From: an uncultured Pseudoflavonifractor sp.
Lineage (GTDB): Bacteria > Bacillota_A > Clostridia > Oscillospirales > Oscillospiraceae
DNA: 12,426 bases
Assembly: GCA_947575475.1 (NCBI GenBank)
Contig: CANPNN010000026.1
Coordinates: 1-12,426 of the forward strand
Direction: 5' to 3'
The notes beneath the pieces are model-generated. The model did no database searches. It was not told the origin of the DNA and worked only from the letters and a program-made list of their open reading frames with translations. Both the position numbers and the translations under genes were made by a program. Positions 1 through 7,101 of the stretch are shown here, piece by piece (position 1 is the first letter of the stretch; every line of letters starts with the position of its first letter).

Positions 1-26
1 TTTTTGTAGTTTTCGGAGGTTTTGGC

Positions 27-3000
27 ATGGAACAGCTTCTTGGCGCGCTCCCCGCTCTGGGGGAATTTCAGCAGCTTGCCGCGGCGCTGGACAACGGGTT
101 ATCCCCCGCCGCCGTTTCCGGGTTGTCCCCGGTCCACCGGGCCTACTTTGCCGCCGCTCTCCGGCGGCAGTCGGGCCGCCCGGTGGCTTTGCTCTGCGCT
201 GACGAGAGCGAGTGTCAGAGGATGGCCTCCGATCTGAAGGCCCTCACCGGGGAGGAGGTCTGGACTCTGCCGGGGCGGGAGTTCACCTTCCACAACGCCG
301 CTGTGGTCTCCCGCCAGTGGGAGCACCGGCGGCTCCAGACTCTCTTGGCCCTCAGCCGGGGAGAGGTCCCCTTTCTGGTGGCACCGGCGGAGGCTTTTTT
401 GCAGCGGACCATGCCCCCGGAGCTGCTGGCAAAGGCCAGCCGGGTCCTTAAAATGGGGGAAGCATACGACCTGAACGAATTGGCGGAGGTCCTCACCGCC
501 GCAGGCTACTCCCGGTGCGACCAGGTGGAGGGCGCAGGGCAGTTCGCCCTCCGGGGGGGCATTCTGGACTTCTTCTCCCCCGCCCATCCCCAGCCCGTCC
601 GCATGGAGTTCTTCGGGGACGAGGTGGACTCCATGGGGCTTTTCGACGTGGCCACCCAGCGGCGGACCGAGACTTTGGAGGAGGCCTGCGTCCTCCCCGC
701 CGCCGAGGTGCTGCCCCAGTTCGCCCCCGGCGGGGTCATGGGCCTTGCCCAGGCCCTGGACCAGCGGCTGGCCGCGGCGGTGAAAAAAGGGGCCTCCGAC
801 CAGCTTTTGGTCACCCTGGCCCAGGACAAGGAGGCCCTGGAAAACAGCCTCTCCTTCCCCGCCATAGACCGGTATCTGGCCCTGATCTATCCCAAAATGG
901 CCACGGCGGCGGACTATTTGCCCGGCGACGCCGCCGTCCTTATCAGCGACAGCCCCCGGTTTATGGAGCGGTGCAAGAACTATTTGTGGCAGTTAAATGA
1001 GGACGTGACCGCCCTGGCGGAAAGCGGGGTCCTCCTGCCCGAGCTGGGGCGGTTCTGCCTCAGCGGGGAGGAGCTGACCGCCGCCCTGGACAACTGGCCT
1101 GTGGCCTATCTGGACTCCTTCGCCTCCTCCCAATATCCCCAGCGGCCCCGGCAGCTTCTCACGGTCACAGCAAAGCAGCTCTCGGCCTATGGGGTGAGCC
1201 TGGAGACCGCCGTCGGCGACCTTTCCCACTACATCACCGCCGGGTTTGCCGTGGTGGTACTGGCGGGCAGCGAGCAGCGGTGTTTGAACCTCCAGACCCT
1301 TCTGCGGGAGCAGAACGTCCGCTCGGCAGTGGATTTTAAGCTTTCCGCCCTGCCCCAGCCGGGACAGGCGGTGATCTGCTGCGGCGGACTTTCCGCCGGC
1401 ATGGAGCTGCCCGCCGTCAAGCTGGCCATCCTCACCGAAGGCTCCGCCGCCCCGGTGAAAAAGAAAAAGCCCAAGGCCCCCACCAACCGGGAGAAGCTCC
1501 ACTCCTACGCCGACCTTTCGGTGGGGGACCTGGTGGTCCACCAGCAGTATGGGGTGGGCCGCTACCAGGGCATGGTGAAGATGGACGTGGACGGGGTGAG
1601 CAAGGATTACGTGAAGATCGCCTACGCCGGGGCCGATGCCCTCTACGTCCCCGCCACCCAGCTGGACATGGTGAGCAAGTACATCGGCGGCGGCGAGGAC
1701 GCCAATGAGACCAAAAAGCTCTCCCGGCTGGGGGGCGGGGATTGGGAGCGGCAGAAGGCGAGGGCCAAAAAGGCGGTGCAGGACCTGGCAAAGGGCCTTA
1801 TCCAGCTCTACGCCCAGCGCCAGCGGCAGCCGGGGTTTGCCTTCTCCCCCGACTCCCCCTGGCAGAAGGAGTTTGAGGAGGAATTCGAGTACACCGAGAC
1901 CGAGGACCAGCTGCGGTGCATCGCCGAGATCAAGCGGGATATGGAGATGGACAAGCCCATGGACCGGCTCCTCTGCGGGGACGTGGGCTACGGCAAGACC
2001 GAGGTGGCCTTCCGGGCCATCATGAAGTGCGTGCTGGATGGCAAACAGGCTGCCATTCTGGTGCCCACCACGGTGCTGGCCCGGCAGCATTACCTCACCG
2101 CCAAGCACCGGTTTGCCAAGTACCCCGTGGATGTGGAGGTCATCTCCCGGTTCCGCACCCCCGGGCAAATGAAGGAGACGCTGCGGAAGGTCGCCGAGGG
2201 CGGCGTGGACCTGCTCATCGGCACCCACCGGCTTTTGCAGAAGGACGTGCAGTTTAAGAACCTGGGGCTGCTGGTGGTGGACGAGGAGCAGCGCTTCGGG
2301 GTGACCCACAAGGAGAAACTGAAGGAGCTTGCCCGGCAGGTGGATGTGCTGACCCTCTCGGCCACCCCCATCCCCCGGACCCTCAATATGGCCCTGTCGG
2401 GGATCCGGGACATGTCCACCCTGGAGGAGCCTCCCCTGGACCGCCAGCCCGTGCAGACCTACGTCATGGAGCACGACTGGTCGGTGCTCGCCGACGCCAT
2501 GCGCCGGGAGCTGGAGCGGGGGGGCCAGGTCTACTACCTCCACAACCGGGTGGAGACCATCGCCCGGACGGCGGCCCGCATCCAGGAAATGCTGGGGGAG
2601 GAGGCCGTGGCGGCCGTGGCCCACGGCAAGATGACCCAGGAGGAACTCAACGACGTGATGACCCGTATGTCCGAGGGAGAGGTGGACGTGCTGGTGTGCA
2701 CCACCATCATTGAGACGGGCATCGACATCGCCAATGTGAACACCCTCATCATTGAGGATGCGGACAAAATGGGCCTTGCCCAGCTCCACCAGATCCGGGG
2801 CCGGGTGGGCCGGTCCAACCGGCGGGCCTTTGCCTACCTGACCTTCCGGAGGGGGAAGGTCCTCAGCGAGGTGGCCGCCAAGCGGCTGAGCGCCATCCGG
2901 GAGTTTGCCGAGTTTGGCTCGGGCTTCAAGATCGCCATGCGGGATCTGGAGATCCGGGGGGCGGGGAACGTGCTGGGGCCGGAGCAGTCGGGCTTCCTCA

Positions 3001-3521
3001 TGAGCGTAGGCTACGACATGTACCTCCAGCTTTTGGAGGAGGCCGTCCTCACGGAGCGGGGAGAGACGGTGGAACGGCCCGCCGAGTGCTCCGCCGACCT
3101 GACGGTGACCGCCTCCATCCCGGACCGGTACGTGCCCTCGGCAGAGCAGAGGATGGACCTCTACCGCCGCATCGCCCTGATCCGCAGCGAGAATGACGCG
3201 GACGATCTGACCGACGAGCTTATTGACCGCTACGGGGACCCGCCCCGGCAGGTGAACAACCTGATCGCCGTGGCCCTCCTCCGGTCCGACGCGGCCCGCT
3301 GCGGGGTAAAAGAGCTGACCCAGAGGGGAAACAGCGTCGTCTTCTCTCTGGAGAAGTTCGACCTGCGGCGGGTATCCACCCTCTGCGCCCAGGAGCGGTG
3401 GAAGGGGCGCATCCTCTTCTCCGCAGGGGAAAAGCCCGCGCTGACCCTGCGGCTCAAAAAGGGAGAGGATCCACTGAAGTTTGCAAGGGCGATGGTGGAA
3501 GACTACGGCAAGATAGAGTAA
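27..3521 (+). CDS. mfd: Transcription-repair coupling factor Mfd
   Basis: Mfd is a DNA translocase that removes RNA polymerase stalled at lesions and recruits UvrA for nucleotide excision repair in the cytoplasm. The 1164-residue product is full length for the family. The N-terminal third is the UvrB-like module. The CarD-like RNA polymerase interaction domain begins near residue 496 (DLSVGDLVVHQQYG). The RecG-type motor follows, with Walker A GDVGYGKT at 651-658 (Lys657), the Walker B-type DEEQ box at 752-755, a TIIETGID segment, and the motif VI-like QIRGRVGR at 922-929. The C-terminal ~150 residues match the TRCF D7 region. The start is ATG 27, preceded by CGGAGG at 15-20. I see no damage or truncation. 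The promoter lies left of the window. tadA follows after 119 nt with no obvious terminator, so read-through is possible. Confidence 0.98.
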   Translation: MEQLLGALPALGEFQQLAAALDNGLSPAAVSGLSPVHRAYFAAALRRQSGRPVALLCADESECQRMASDLKALTGEEVWTLPGREFTFHNAAVVSRQWEHRRLQTLLALSRGEVPFLVAPAEAFLQRTMPPELLAKASRVLKMGEAYDLNELAEVLTAAGYSRCDQVEGAGQFALRGGILDFFSPAHPQPVRMEFFGDEVDSMGLFDVATQRRTETLEEACVLPAAEVLPQFAPGGVMGLAQALDQRLAAAVKKGASDQLLVTLAQDKEALENSLSFPAIDRYLALIYPKMATAADYLPGDAAVLISDSPRFMERCKNYLWQLNEDVTALAESGVLLPELGRFCLSGEELTAALDNWPVAYLDSFASSQYPQRPRQLLTVTAKQLSAYGVSLETAVGDLSHYITAGFAVVVLAGSEQRCLNLQTLLREQNVRSAVDFKLSALPQPGQAVICCGGLSAGMELPAVKLAILTEGSAAPVKKKKPKAPTNREKLHSYADLSVGDLVVHQQYGVGRYQGMVKMDVDGVSKDYVKIAYAGADALYVPATQLDMVSKYIGGGEDANETKKLSRLGGGDWERQKARAKKAVQDLAKGLIQLYAQRQRQPGFAFSPDSPWQKEFEEEFEYTETEDQLRCIAEIKRDMEMDKPMDRLLCGDVGYGKTEVAFRAIMKCVLDGKQAAILVPTTVLARQHYLTAKHRFAKYPVDVEVISRFRTPGQMKETLRKVAEGGVDLLIGTHRLLQKDVQFKNLGLLVVDEEQRFGVTHKEKLKELARQVDVLTLSATPIPRTLNMALSGIRDMSTLEEPPLDRQPVQTYVMEHDWSVLADAMRRELERGGQVYYLHNRVETIARTAARIQEMLGEEAVAAVAHGKMTQEELNDVMTRMSEGEVDVLVCTTIIETGIDIANVNTLIIEDADKMGLAQLHQIRGRVGRSNRRAFAYLTFRRGKVLSEVAAKRLSAIREFAEFGSGFKIAMRDLEIRGAGNVLGPEQSGFLMSVGYDMYLQLLEEAVLTERGETVERPAECSADLTVTASIPDRYVPSAEQRMDLYRRIALIRSENDADDLTDELIDRYGDPPRQVNNLIAVALLRSDAARCGVKELTQRGNSVVFSLEKFDLRRVSTLCAQERWKGRILFSAGEKPALTLRLKKGEDPLKFARAMVEDYGKIE

Positions 3522-3640
3522 AAAGGCCAAACATGGATCCCAATTCCCACGTTTCTAACGCCTATTTCCAAAATTGGGGGCGTATGTTCATTGCCGGGCG
3601 CTACAGCTTTTCCTTTTTCATTTTCATGGGGGGTATTTTT

Positions 3641-4120
3641 ATGACCGACGAGGAGTATATGTCCCAGGCGCTGGCGCTGGCCCGGGAGGCCCTGGAGGAG
3701 GGAGAGGTCCCGGTAGGGTGCGTCATCGTCTGGGAGGACGGGCGCATTGTGGGCAGGGGGCGCAACCGCCGGGAGGGGGACCGGGACGCCCTGGGCCACG
3801 CCGAGCTGGAGGCCATCCGGATGGCCTGTCAGGTCACGGGGGGCTGGCGGCTGAACAGGGCCAGGCTCTATGTCACCTTGGAGCCATGCCCCATGTGCGC
3901 CGGGGCCATCCTCAACGCCCGGATCCCGGAACTCCACTACGCCGCCAAGGATCCCGCCATGGGCTCCTGCGGGTCGGTGCTGAATCTCTTTGAGGAGCGG
4001 TTCGGATCCCACCCCCGGATCTACCGGGGGCCGCTGGAGGCCGAGTGTGGGCGGCTGTTGTCCGACTTTTTTGCCCGGACCAGGGAGCGGGGGGACAAGA
4101 CAGGGCGGCGGGAGCGGTAA
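3641..4120 (+). CDS. tadA: tRNA-specific adenosine deaminase TadA
   Basis: TadA deaminates adenosine-34 to inosine in the anticodon of tRNA-Arg(ACG), using catalytic zinc. The 159-residue product carries the cytidine/deoxycytidylate deaminase signature: HAE at 53-55 (His zinc ligand, Glu proton shuttle) and PCPMC at 82-86 (two Cys zinc ligands). VPVGCVIV and the C-terminal FFARTRER are also typical of TadA. I chose ATG 3641 because a G6 tract (3628-3633) sits 7 nt upstream and the protein then begins right before the conserved deaminase fold. The frame stays open upstream. ATG 3626 (+5 residues) and ATG 3533 (+36 residues) are possible, but the extension looks unlike family members and lacks a good ribosome site. 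The C-terminal tail after ~150 is short, basic and variable. It is probably expressed with mfd or from an unrecognised promoter in 3522-3640. Confidence 0.95.
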   Translation: MTDEEYMSQALALAREALEEGEVPVGCVIVWEDGRIVGRGRNRREGDRDALGHAELEAIRMACQVTGGWRLNRARLYVTLEPCPMCAGAILNARIPELHYAAKDPAMGSCGSVLNLFEERFGSHPRIYRGPLEAECGRLLSDFFARTRERGDKTGRRER

Positions 4121-4125
4121 ATTTC

Positions 4126-4228
4126 ATTCTTTTGTAACAACTCCCGGTTTTCTTTGTAACAATTCTCCGGTATTCTATCCTTGTGCAAGAGAACATCTTC
4201 TTTTCATTCTATCCTCCAATCCTTTTGC
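4126..4228. repeat. Diverged direct repeat, copy 1 (tadA-mntP gap)
   Basis: This ~103-bp segment aligns end to end with 4305-4407. Shared landmarks, in order, are TGTAACAAC, a second TGTAACAA-like block, TCCGGTATT, TTG(TG)CAAGAGA, TTTTTCATT and a TATCCTC block. Copy 1 itself contains two shorter repeats of TTTGTAACAA...CCGGTWTT (about 4131-4150 and 4152-4173). It is followed at once by the 4229-4257 hairpin, as copy 2 is followed by the 4408-4445 hairpin. On the minus strand it reads GGAGG, then ATG and about ten codons to a TAG, so it does not encode a stable peptide. Its function is not recognised. Confidence 0.7.
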
Positions 4229-4257
4229 AAAAAAACGGCGGTCTCCGCCGTTTTTTT
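4229..4257. terminator. Bidirectional intrinsic terminator after tadA
   Basis: CGGCGG (4236-4241) pairs with CCGCCG (4245-4250) around a TCT loop. The hairpin is flanked by A7 on the left and T7 on the right, so it can terminate transcription in both directions. It lies 108 nt past the tadA stop and immediately after repeat copy 1. Confidence 0.9.
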
Positions 4258-4304
4258 GTGCCGTGTCTTCTATTACGGAAATACGACAGAGATTTTTTGA
4301 GATT

Positions 4305-4407
4305 TAATCCTTCTGTAACAACTTTTGTTTCCTTCGTTCACAACTGTCCGGTATTATAACACTTGCAAGAGACAGTTTCTTTTTCATTTCATTGTATCCT
4401 CTTTCCT
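4305..4407. repeat. Diverged direct repeat, copy 2 (tadA-mntP gap)
   Basis: This is the second copy of the ~103-bp repeat, offset about 179 bp from copy 1. The minus strand reads GAGGATACAATGAA and then ATG followed by a 27-codon ORF to TAA (the peptide starts MKKKLSLASV). Relative to copy 1 there is a 1-nt length difference after CTTGCA, so the reading frame is not conserved between copies. That argues for a DNA or RNA element and against a peptide gene. The minus strand also has TGTTATAAT, an extended -10-like sequence, at 4354-4362. The 47 bp between copy 1's terminator and this copy (4258-4304) hold nothing I recognise. Confidence 0.7.
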
Positions 4408-4445
4408 TACGAAACAGGTCAGGCGAAAGCCTGACCTGTTTCGTA
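4408..4445. repeat. Perfect 17-bp inverted repeat with GAAA loop
   Basis: Bases 4408-4424 pair without mismatch with 4429-4445 around the tetraloop GAAA (GNRA type). No T tract follows on either strand, so it is not a canonical terminator. It ends 2 bp before the mntP -35 box. It may insulate mntP from upstream transcription or act as a protein site. Neither is shown by the sequence. Confidence 0.85.
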
Positions 4446-4447
4446 TA

Positions 4448-4476
4448 TTGTCCCGCCGCGCTAAATATGGTATAGT
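4448..4476 (+). promoter_or_regulatory. mntP promoter (sigma-A type)
   Basis: The -35 is TTGTCC (4448-4453), followed by a 17-bp spacer and the -10 TATAGT (4471-4476). Transcription would start near 4483, giving a leader of only ~32 nt. That is too short for the yybP-ykoY manganese riboswitch that often precedes this family. Confidence 0.7.
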
Positions 4477-4514
4477 ATGTTTTTATCCCACATTTTCCCT
4501 GGGGAGGGATCGGA

Positions 4515-5072
4515 ATGCTCTCTATTCTTCTCATCGCCCTGAGTCTGGCCATGGACGCCTTTGCCGTATCGGTATCCACCGGCATCGCCGTCCCCGGCTT
4601 TGGGGTCAGGCAGGCCGCCCGCATCGGGCTTTGGTGCGGGTTTTTTCAGTTTTCCATGCCTTTGGCAGGCTGGTTTTTGGGCTCCAGCGTAAAGAGCTAC
4701 ATAGAGTTTATCGACCACTGGATCGCCTTTGGCCTGCTGGCCCTGATCGGCGCTTCCATGATCCGGGAGGCCCTCTCAGGGGAGGGGGGGGAGGCCGTTG
4801 CCGACCTGTCGGTGAGGCGGCTGTTTTTCCTGGCCCTGGCCACCAGCATCGACGCTTTGGCGGTGGGGGTCACCATGGCCTTTATGAAGGACGTGAATAT
4901 CCTCCTCTCCGCCGCCGTCATCGGGGCGGTGGCCTTTTTGATGGCCATGCTGGGGGGCCTGCTGGGCCGGCGGCTGGGCCAGCTTTTCCAAAAGCGGGCC
5001 ACGCTGCTGGGGGGCGCAGTGCTTATCCTTATTGGGGTGAAAATTTTGGGGGAGCACCTTTTGGGGAGTTAA
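4515..5072 (+). CDS. mntP: Manganese efflux pump MntP
   Basis: MntP (formerly YebN, DUF204) exports Mn2+ across the cytoplasmic membrane and protects against manganese overload. The 185-residue protein is the usual length and shows six hydrophobic segments arranged as two related halves. Each half opens with the diagnostic aspartate motif: MDAFAVS at 13-19 (Asp14) and SIDALAVG at 111-118 (Asp113). A short charged loop at about 86-101 (EALSGEGGEAVADLSVR) joins the halves. ATG 4515 follows GGGGAGGG (4501-4508) at good spacing. The gene has its own promoter and a terminator at 5135-5166, so it is monocistronic. I see no MntR box or Mn riboswitch, so its regulation cannot be read from sequence. 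Confidence 0.95.
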   Translation: MLSILLIALSLAMDAFAVSVSTGIAVPGFGVRQAARIGLWCGFFQFSMPLAGWFLGSSVKSYIEFIDHWIAFGLLALIGASMIREALSGEGGEAVADLSVRRLFFLALATSIDALAVGVTMAFMKDVNILLSAAVIGAVAFLMAMLGGLLGRRLGQLFQKRATLLGGAVLILIGVKILGEHLLGS

Positions 5073-5134
5073 AAATGAACCGCAAAAAAGGACTCGGCCG
5101 TTGGTCGCCGCGGGCGGCTAATTAAAAAGGTCGG

Positions 5135-5166
5135 GCTGCGGCGGTCACCGCAGCGTTTCATTTTTT
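5135..5166 (+). terminator. Intrinsic terminator after mntP
   Basis: GCTGCGG (5135-5141) pairs with CCGCAGC (5148-5154) around CGGTCA, followed by GTTTCA and a T6 run (5161-5166). It lies about 60 nt after the mntP stop. The pyrimidine tract continues to the next promoter. Confidence 0.8.
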
Positions 5167-5187
5167 CCTTTTCCTTTTTTCTTTTTC

Positions 5188-5216
5188 TTGACATTTTTTT
5201 CGCTGCGTGGTAATAT
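5188..5216 (+). promoter_or_regulatory. Promoter of the lysine riboswitch-transporter transcript
   Basis: The -35 is a consensus TTGACA (5188-5193), with a 17-bp spacer and TAATAT (5211-5216). It would start transcription near 5223, just before the riboswitch aptamer. It is the strongest-looking promoter in the window. Confidence 0.85.
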
Positions 5217-5230
5217 TGCATTCAAATTCA

Positions 5231-5396
5231 GCATGATAGAGGCGCGGTTCTCATCAGTATCCGTTTCCAAGGCCAGACAGCCGGGACGGGGAAAGGGAGC
5301 GCCGCCGAAGGGGGCTGCCGGTGTCTGCCGGGGCTTTGCCTGGGCCAAGGGGGAATACCTTTTGGACTGTCACAGCAATGTGAAGCGCTATCATGG
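5231..5396 (+). promoter_or_regulatory. Lysine riboswitch (L-box) aptamer
   Basis: This ~165-nt leader segment carries the L-box conserved blocks in the right order: GATAGAGGCGCGG (5235-5247), CAGTA (5255-5259), GGGAGC then GCCGCCGAAGGGG (from about 5297), TGGACTGTCAC (5363-5373), CACAGCAATGTG and GAAGCGCTATC. Helix P1 is explicit: CATGATAG (5232-5239) pairs perfectly with CTATCATG (5388-5395). In the family, lysine binding stabilises P1 and switches off downstream expression. The aptamer sits between a strong promoter and a terminator just ahead of a transporter gene, which fits repression of lysine uptake when lysine is plentiful. Confidence 0.94.
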
Positions 5397-5474
5397 TTCC
5401 ATACGGGACCATCCCATTGGGTCCCCCTGCGTGTATGAGGCCATGAACGCTTTGCGTTCCGGGCCTCATTTTTT
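5391..5474 (+). terminator. Riboswitch expression platform: antiterminator/terminator
   Basis: Terminator: ATGAGGCC (5435-5442) pairs with GGCCTCAT (5462-5469), capped by GAACGC/GCGTTC (5445-5450/5454-5459), and a run of six Ts ends at 5474. Alternative structure: 5391-5404 pairs with 5433-5446 at 13 of 14 positions (two G-U, one C/A mismatch), capped by GGGACC/GGTCCC (5405-5410/5420-5425). The antiterminator uses bases 5391-5395 of P1 and 5435-5446 of the terminator, so P1 plus terminator excludes it. This predicts transcription OFF with lysine and ON without. Confidence 0.88.
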
Positions 5475-5503
5475 CATGCGGGAAAGAATGGAGAGAGACA
5501 ACC

Positions 5504-7048
5504 ATGGAACCTGTCAGCCAGTTCTACAACACCTTCTGGGCCCTGGTCCCCCCTGTGGTGGCCATCGGCCTGGCCCTCATCACCAAGGAGGCCTACTCCT
5601 CCCTGTTCATCGGCATCCTGGTGGGGGCCCTGCTCCAGTGCAATTTCGCCCTGGTCCCCGCCCTGGACGCCATCGTCAACGACGGCCTGATCTCCGCCAT
5701 CGGGGGCAACGCGGGCATCTTTTTGTTCCTGGTGATCCTGGGGGCCATCGTGGCTTTGGTGAACGTCTCCGGCGGGTCCGCCGCCTTCGGCCGCTGGGCC
5801 GAGACCCACATCAGGACCCGGGTGGGGGCCGCCCTGGCCACCTTTGTGCTGGGCATTCTCATCTTTATCGACGACTACTTCAACTGCCTCACCGTGGGTT
5901 CGGTCATGCGGCCCGTCACCGACGGACACCGGATCTCCCGGCCCAAGCTGGCCTACCTCATCGATGCCACCGCCGCCCCGGTGTGCATGATCGCCCCGGT
6001 GTCCTCCTGGGCCGCCGCCGTGTCCGGCGTGATCTCGGACAATGACCTGGAGCTGGGCTACGACGGCATTGAGCTGTTTATCCGGGCCATTCCCTACAAC
6101 TTCTACTCCCTGCTCACCTTTGTGTTCATCATCGCCCTGGTGGTGATGAAGTTCGACTACGGCCCCATGGCCGGCTTTGAGCGCAAGGCCCAGCAAAATG
6201 GCGACCTGGCCGCCCTGGGGGAGGCCGCCGACGAAGCGGGCAACCCCAAGGGGAAGATCCTCGACCTGGTCCTGCCGGTGGTGGTGCTCATCGTCAGCTG
6301 CGTCATCGGCATGATCTATGTGGGCGGCTTCTTCGGCGTGGACGCCTGGGGCGGCACCGACTGCTCCGGCAACTTTGTGGCGGCCTTCGCCAACACCGAC
6401 GCCACTGTGGCTCTGCCCTGGGGCGGGCTTATCACCCTGGTGTTCACCGTGGCCTACATGGTGTTCCGCCGGCTGACCAGCTTTAAGGACGCCATGGCCT
6501 GTCTGCCCAAGGGTTTTATCGCCATGGTGCCCCCCATCACCATCCTGACTCTGGCTGTAAGTCTGAAGAACATGACCAGCGCCCTGGGGGCCGACCAGTT
6601 CGTCAAGGGCGTTATGGAGGGGGCCTCGCAGGGGCTTTACAGCCTCCTCCCCGCCGTGATCTTCCTGGTGGCCTGCCTGCTGGCCTTTGCCTCCGGCACC
6701 AGCTGGGGCACCTTCGGCATCCTCATCCCCATCGTCTCCGCCGTCTTTGCCCCGGGCAGCGTCCAGCTGGTCATCGGCGTGTCCGCCTGCCTGGCGGGGG
6801 CCGTGTGCGGCGACCACTGCTCCCCCATCAGCGACACCACCATCATGGCCTCGGCGGGAGCACAGTGCGACCACGTGACCCATGTGTCCACCCAGCTGCC
6901 CTATGCGGTCACGGTGGCGGGAGTGAGCTTTGTGAGCTATATCATCGCCGGGTTCGTCCCCAACGTCCTCATCGCTCTGCCCATCGCCGTGGCCCTGATG
7001 GTGGCCACCCTGTTCGTCATCCGGGCAAAGGTCGGAAGAGAGGGGTAA
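5504..7048 (+). CDS. NhaC-family transporter, probable lysine transporter (LysW-like)
   Basis: This 514-residue polytopic membrane protein belongs to the NhaC antiporter family, with roughly 11-12 hydrophobic segments. Family hallmarks are visible: DDYFNCLT at 123-130 (acidic pair in a membrane segment), SWAAAVSGVISDN, SGTSWGTFGILIPI, and GDHCSPISDTT at 436-446. A hydrophilic loop of about 25 residues (FERKAQQNGD...NPKGK) lies mid-protein. By family the default name is Na+/H+ antiporter. The lysine riboswitch upstream argues instead for lysine (cation-coupled) transport. As I recall, comparative genomics of L-boxes named such NhaC-family members LysW. ATG 5504 has GGAGAGAG about 9 nt upstream. 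The gene is monocistronic and ends before the 7063-7095 hairpin. Family assignment is firm; the lysine substrate is inferred from regulation. Confidence 0.93.
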   Translation: MEPVSQFYNTFWALVPPVVAIGLALITKEAYSSLFIGILVGALLQCNFALVPALDAIVNDGLISAIGGNAGIFLFLVILGAIVALVNVSGGSAAFGRWAETHIRTRVGAALATFVLGILIFIDDYFNCLTVGSVMRPVTDGHRISRPKLAYLIDATAAPVCMIAPVSSWAAAVSGVISDNDLELGYDGIELFIRAIPYNFYSLLTFVFIIALVVMKFDYGPMAGFERKAQQNGDLAALGEAADEAGNPKGKILDLVLPVVVLIVSCVIGMIYVGGFFGVDAWGGTDCSGNFVAAFANTDATVALPWGGLITLVFTVAYMVFRRLTSFKDAMACLPKGFIAMVPPITILTLAVSLKNMTSALGADQFVKGVMEGASQGLYSLLPAVIFLVACLLAFASGTSWGTFGILIPIVSAVFAPGSVQLVIGVSACLAGAVCGDHCSPISDTTIMASAGAQCDHVTHVSTQLPYAVTVAGVSFVSYIIAGFVPNVLIALPIAVALMVATLFVIRAKVGREG

Positions 7049-7062
7049 TACGGCCTGTGAAA

Positions 7063-7095
7063 GGAGGAGGCCCCGCCGGTGGCGGGGCCTCCTCC
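7063..7095. terminator. Hairpin between convergent transporter gene and xpt
   Basis: A perfect 15-bp stem (7063-7077 with 7081-7095, loop GGT) fills the 53-bp gap between two convergent stop codons. T-rich tails are weak on both sides (CTCTTCTC on plus, TTTCACAGG on minus). It is probably a shared bidirectional terminator, relying on a very GC-rich stem. Confidence 0.75.
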
Positions 7096-7101
7096 CTCTT
7101 C

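Noticed and set aside
993..3530. An 845-codon open frame antisense to mfd
   Set aside because: It mirrors a strongly conserved gene in GC-rich DNA. The translation is Pro/Gly/His-rich without domain features.
4408..4445. SRP RNA (often beside tadA in Firmicutes), suggested by CAGGTCAGG
   Set aside because: The conserved SRP Alu/S-domain sequences (GGAAGCAGC region) are absent. The match is part of a simple perfect hairpin.
4477..4514. yybP-ykoY manganese riboswitch before mntP
   Set aside because: The leader from the predicted start is only ~32 nt and lacks the conserved loops.
5075..5125. A 16-codon ORF just after mntP
   Set aside because: It has no ribosome site, a basic low-information peptide, and sits in the 3' untranslated region before the mntP terminator.
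6866..6881. A second parS suggested by CACGTG inside the transporter gene
   Set aside because: Only the 6-bp core matches. The flanks (GCGAC...ACCCA) do not fit the parS arms.
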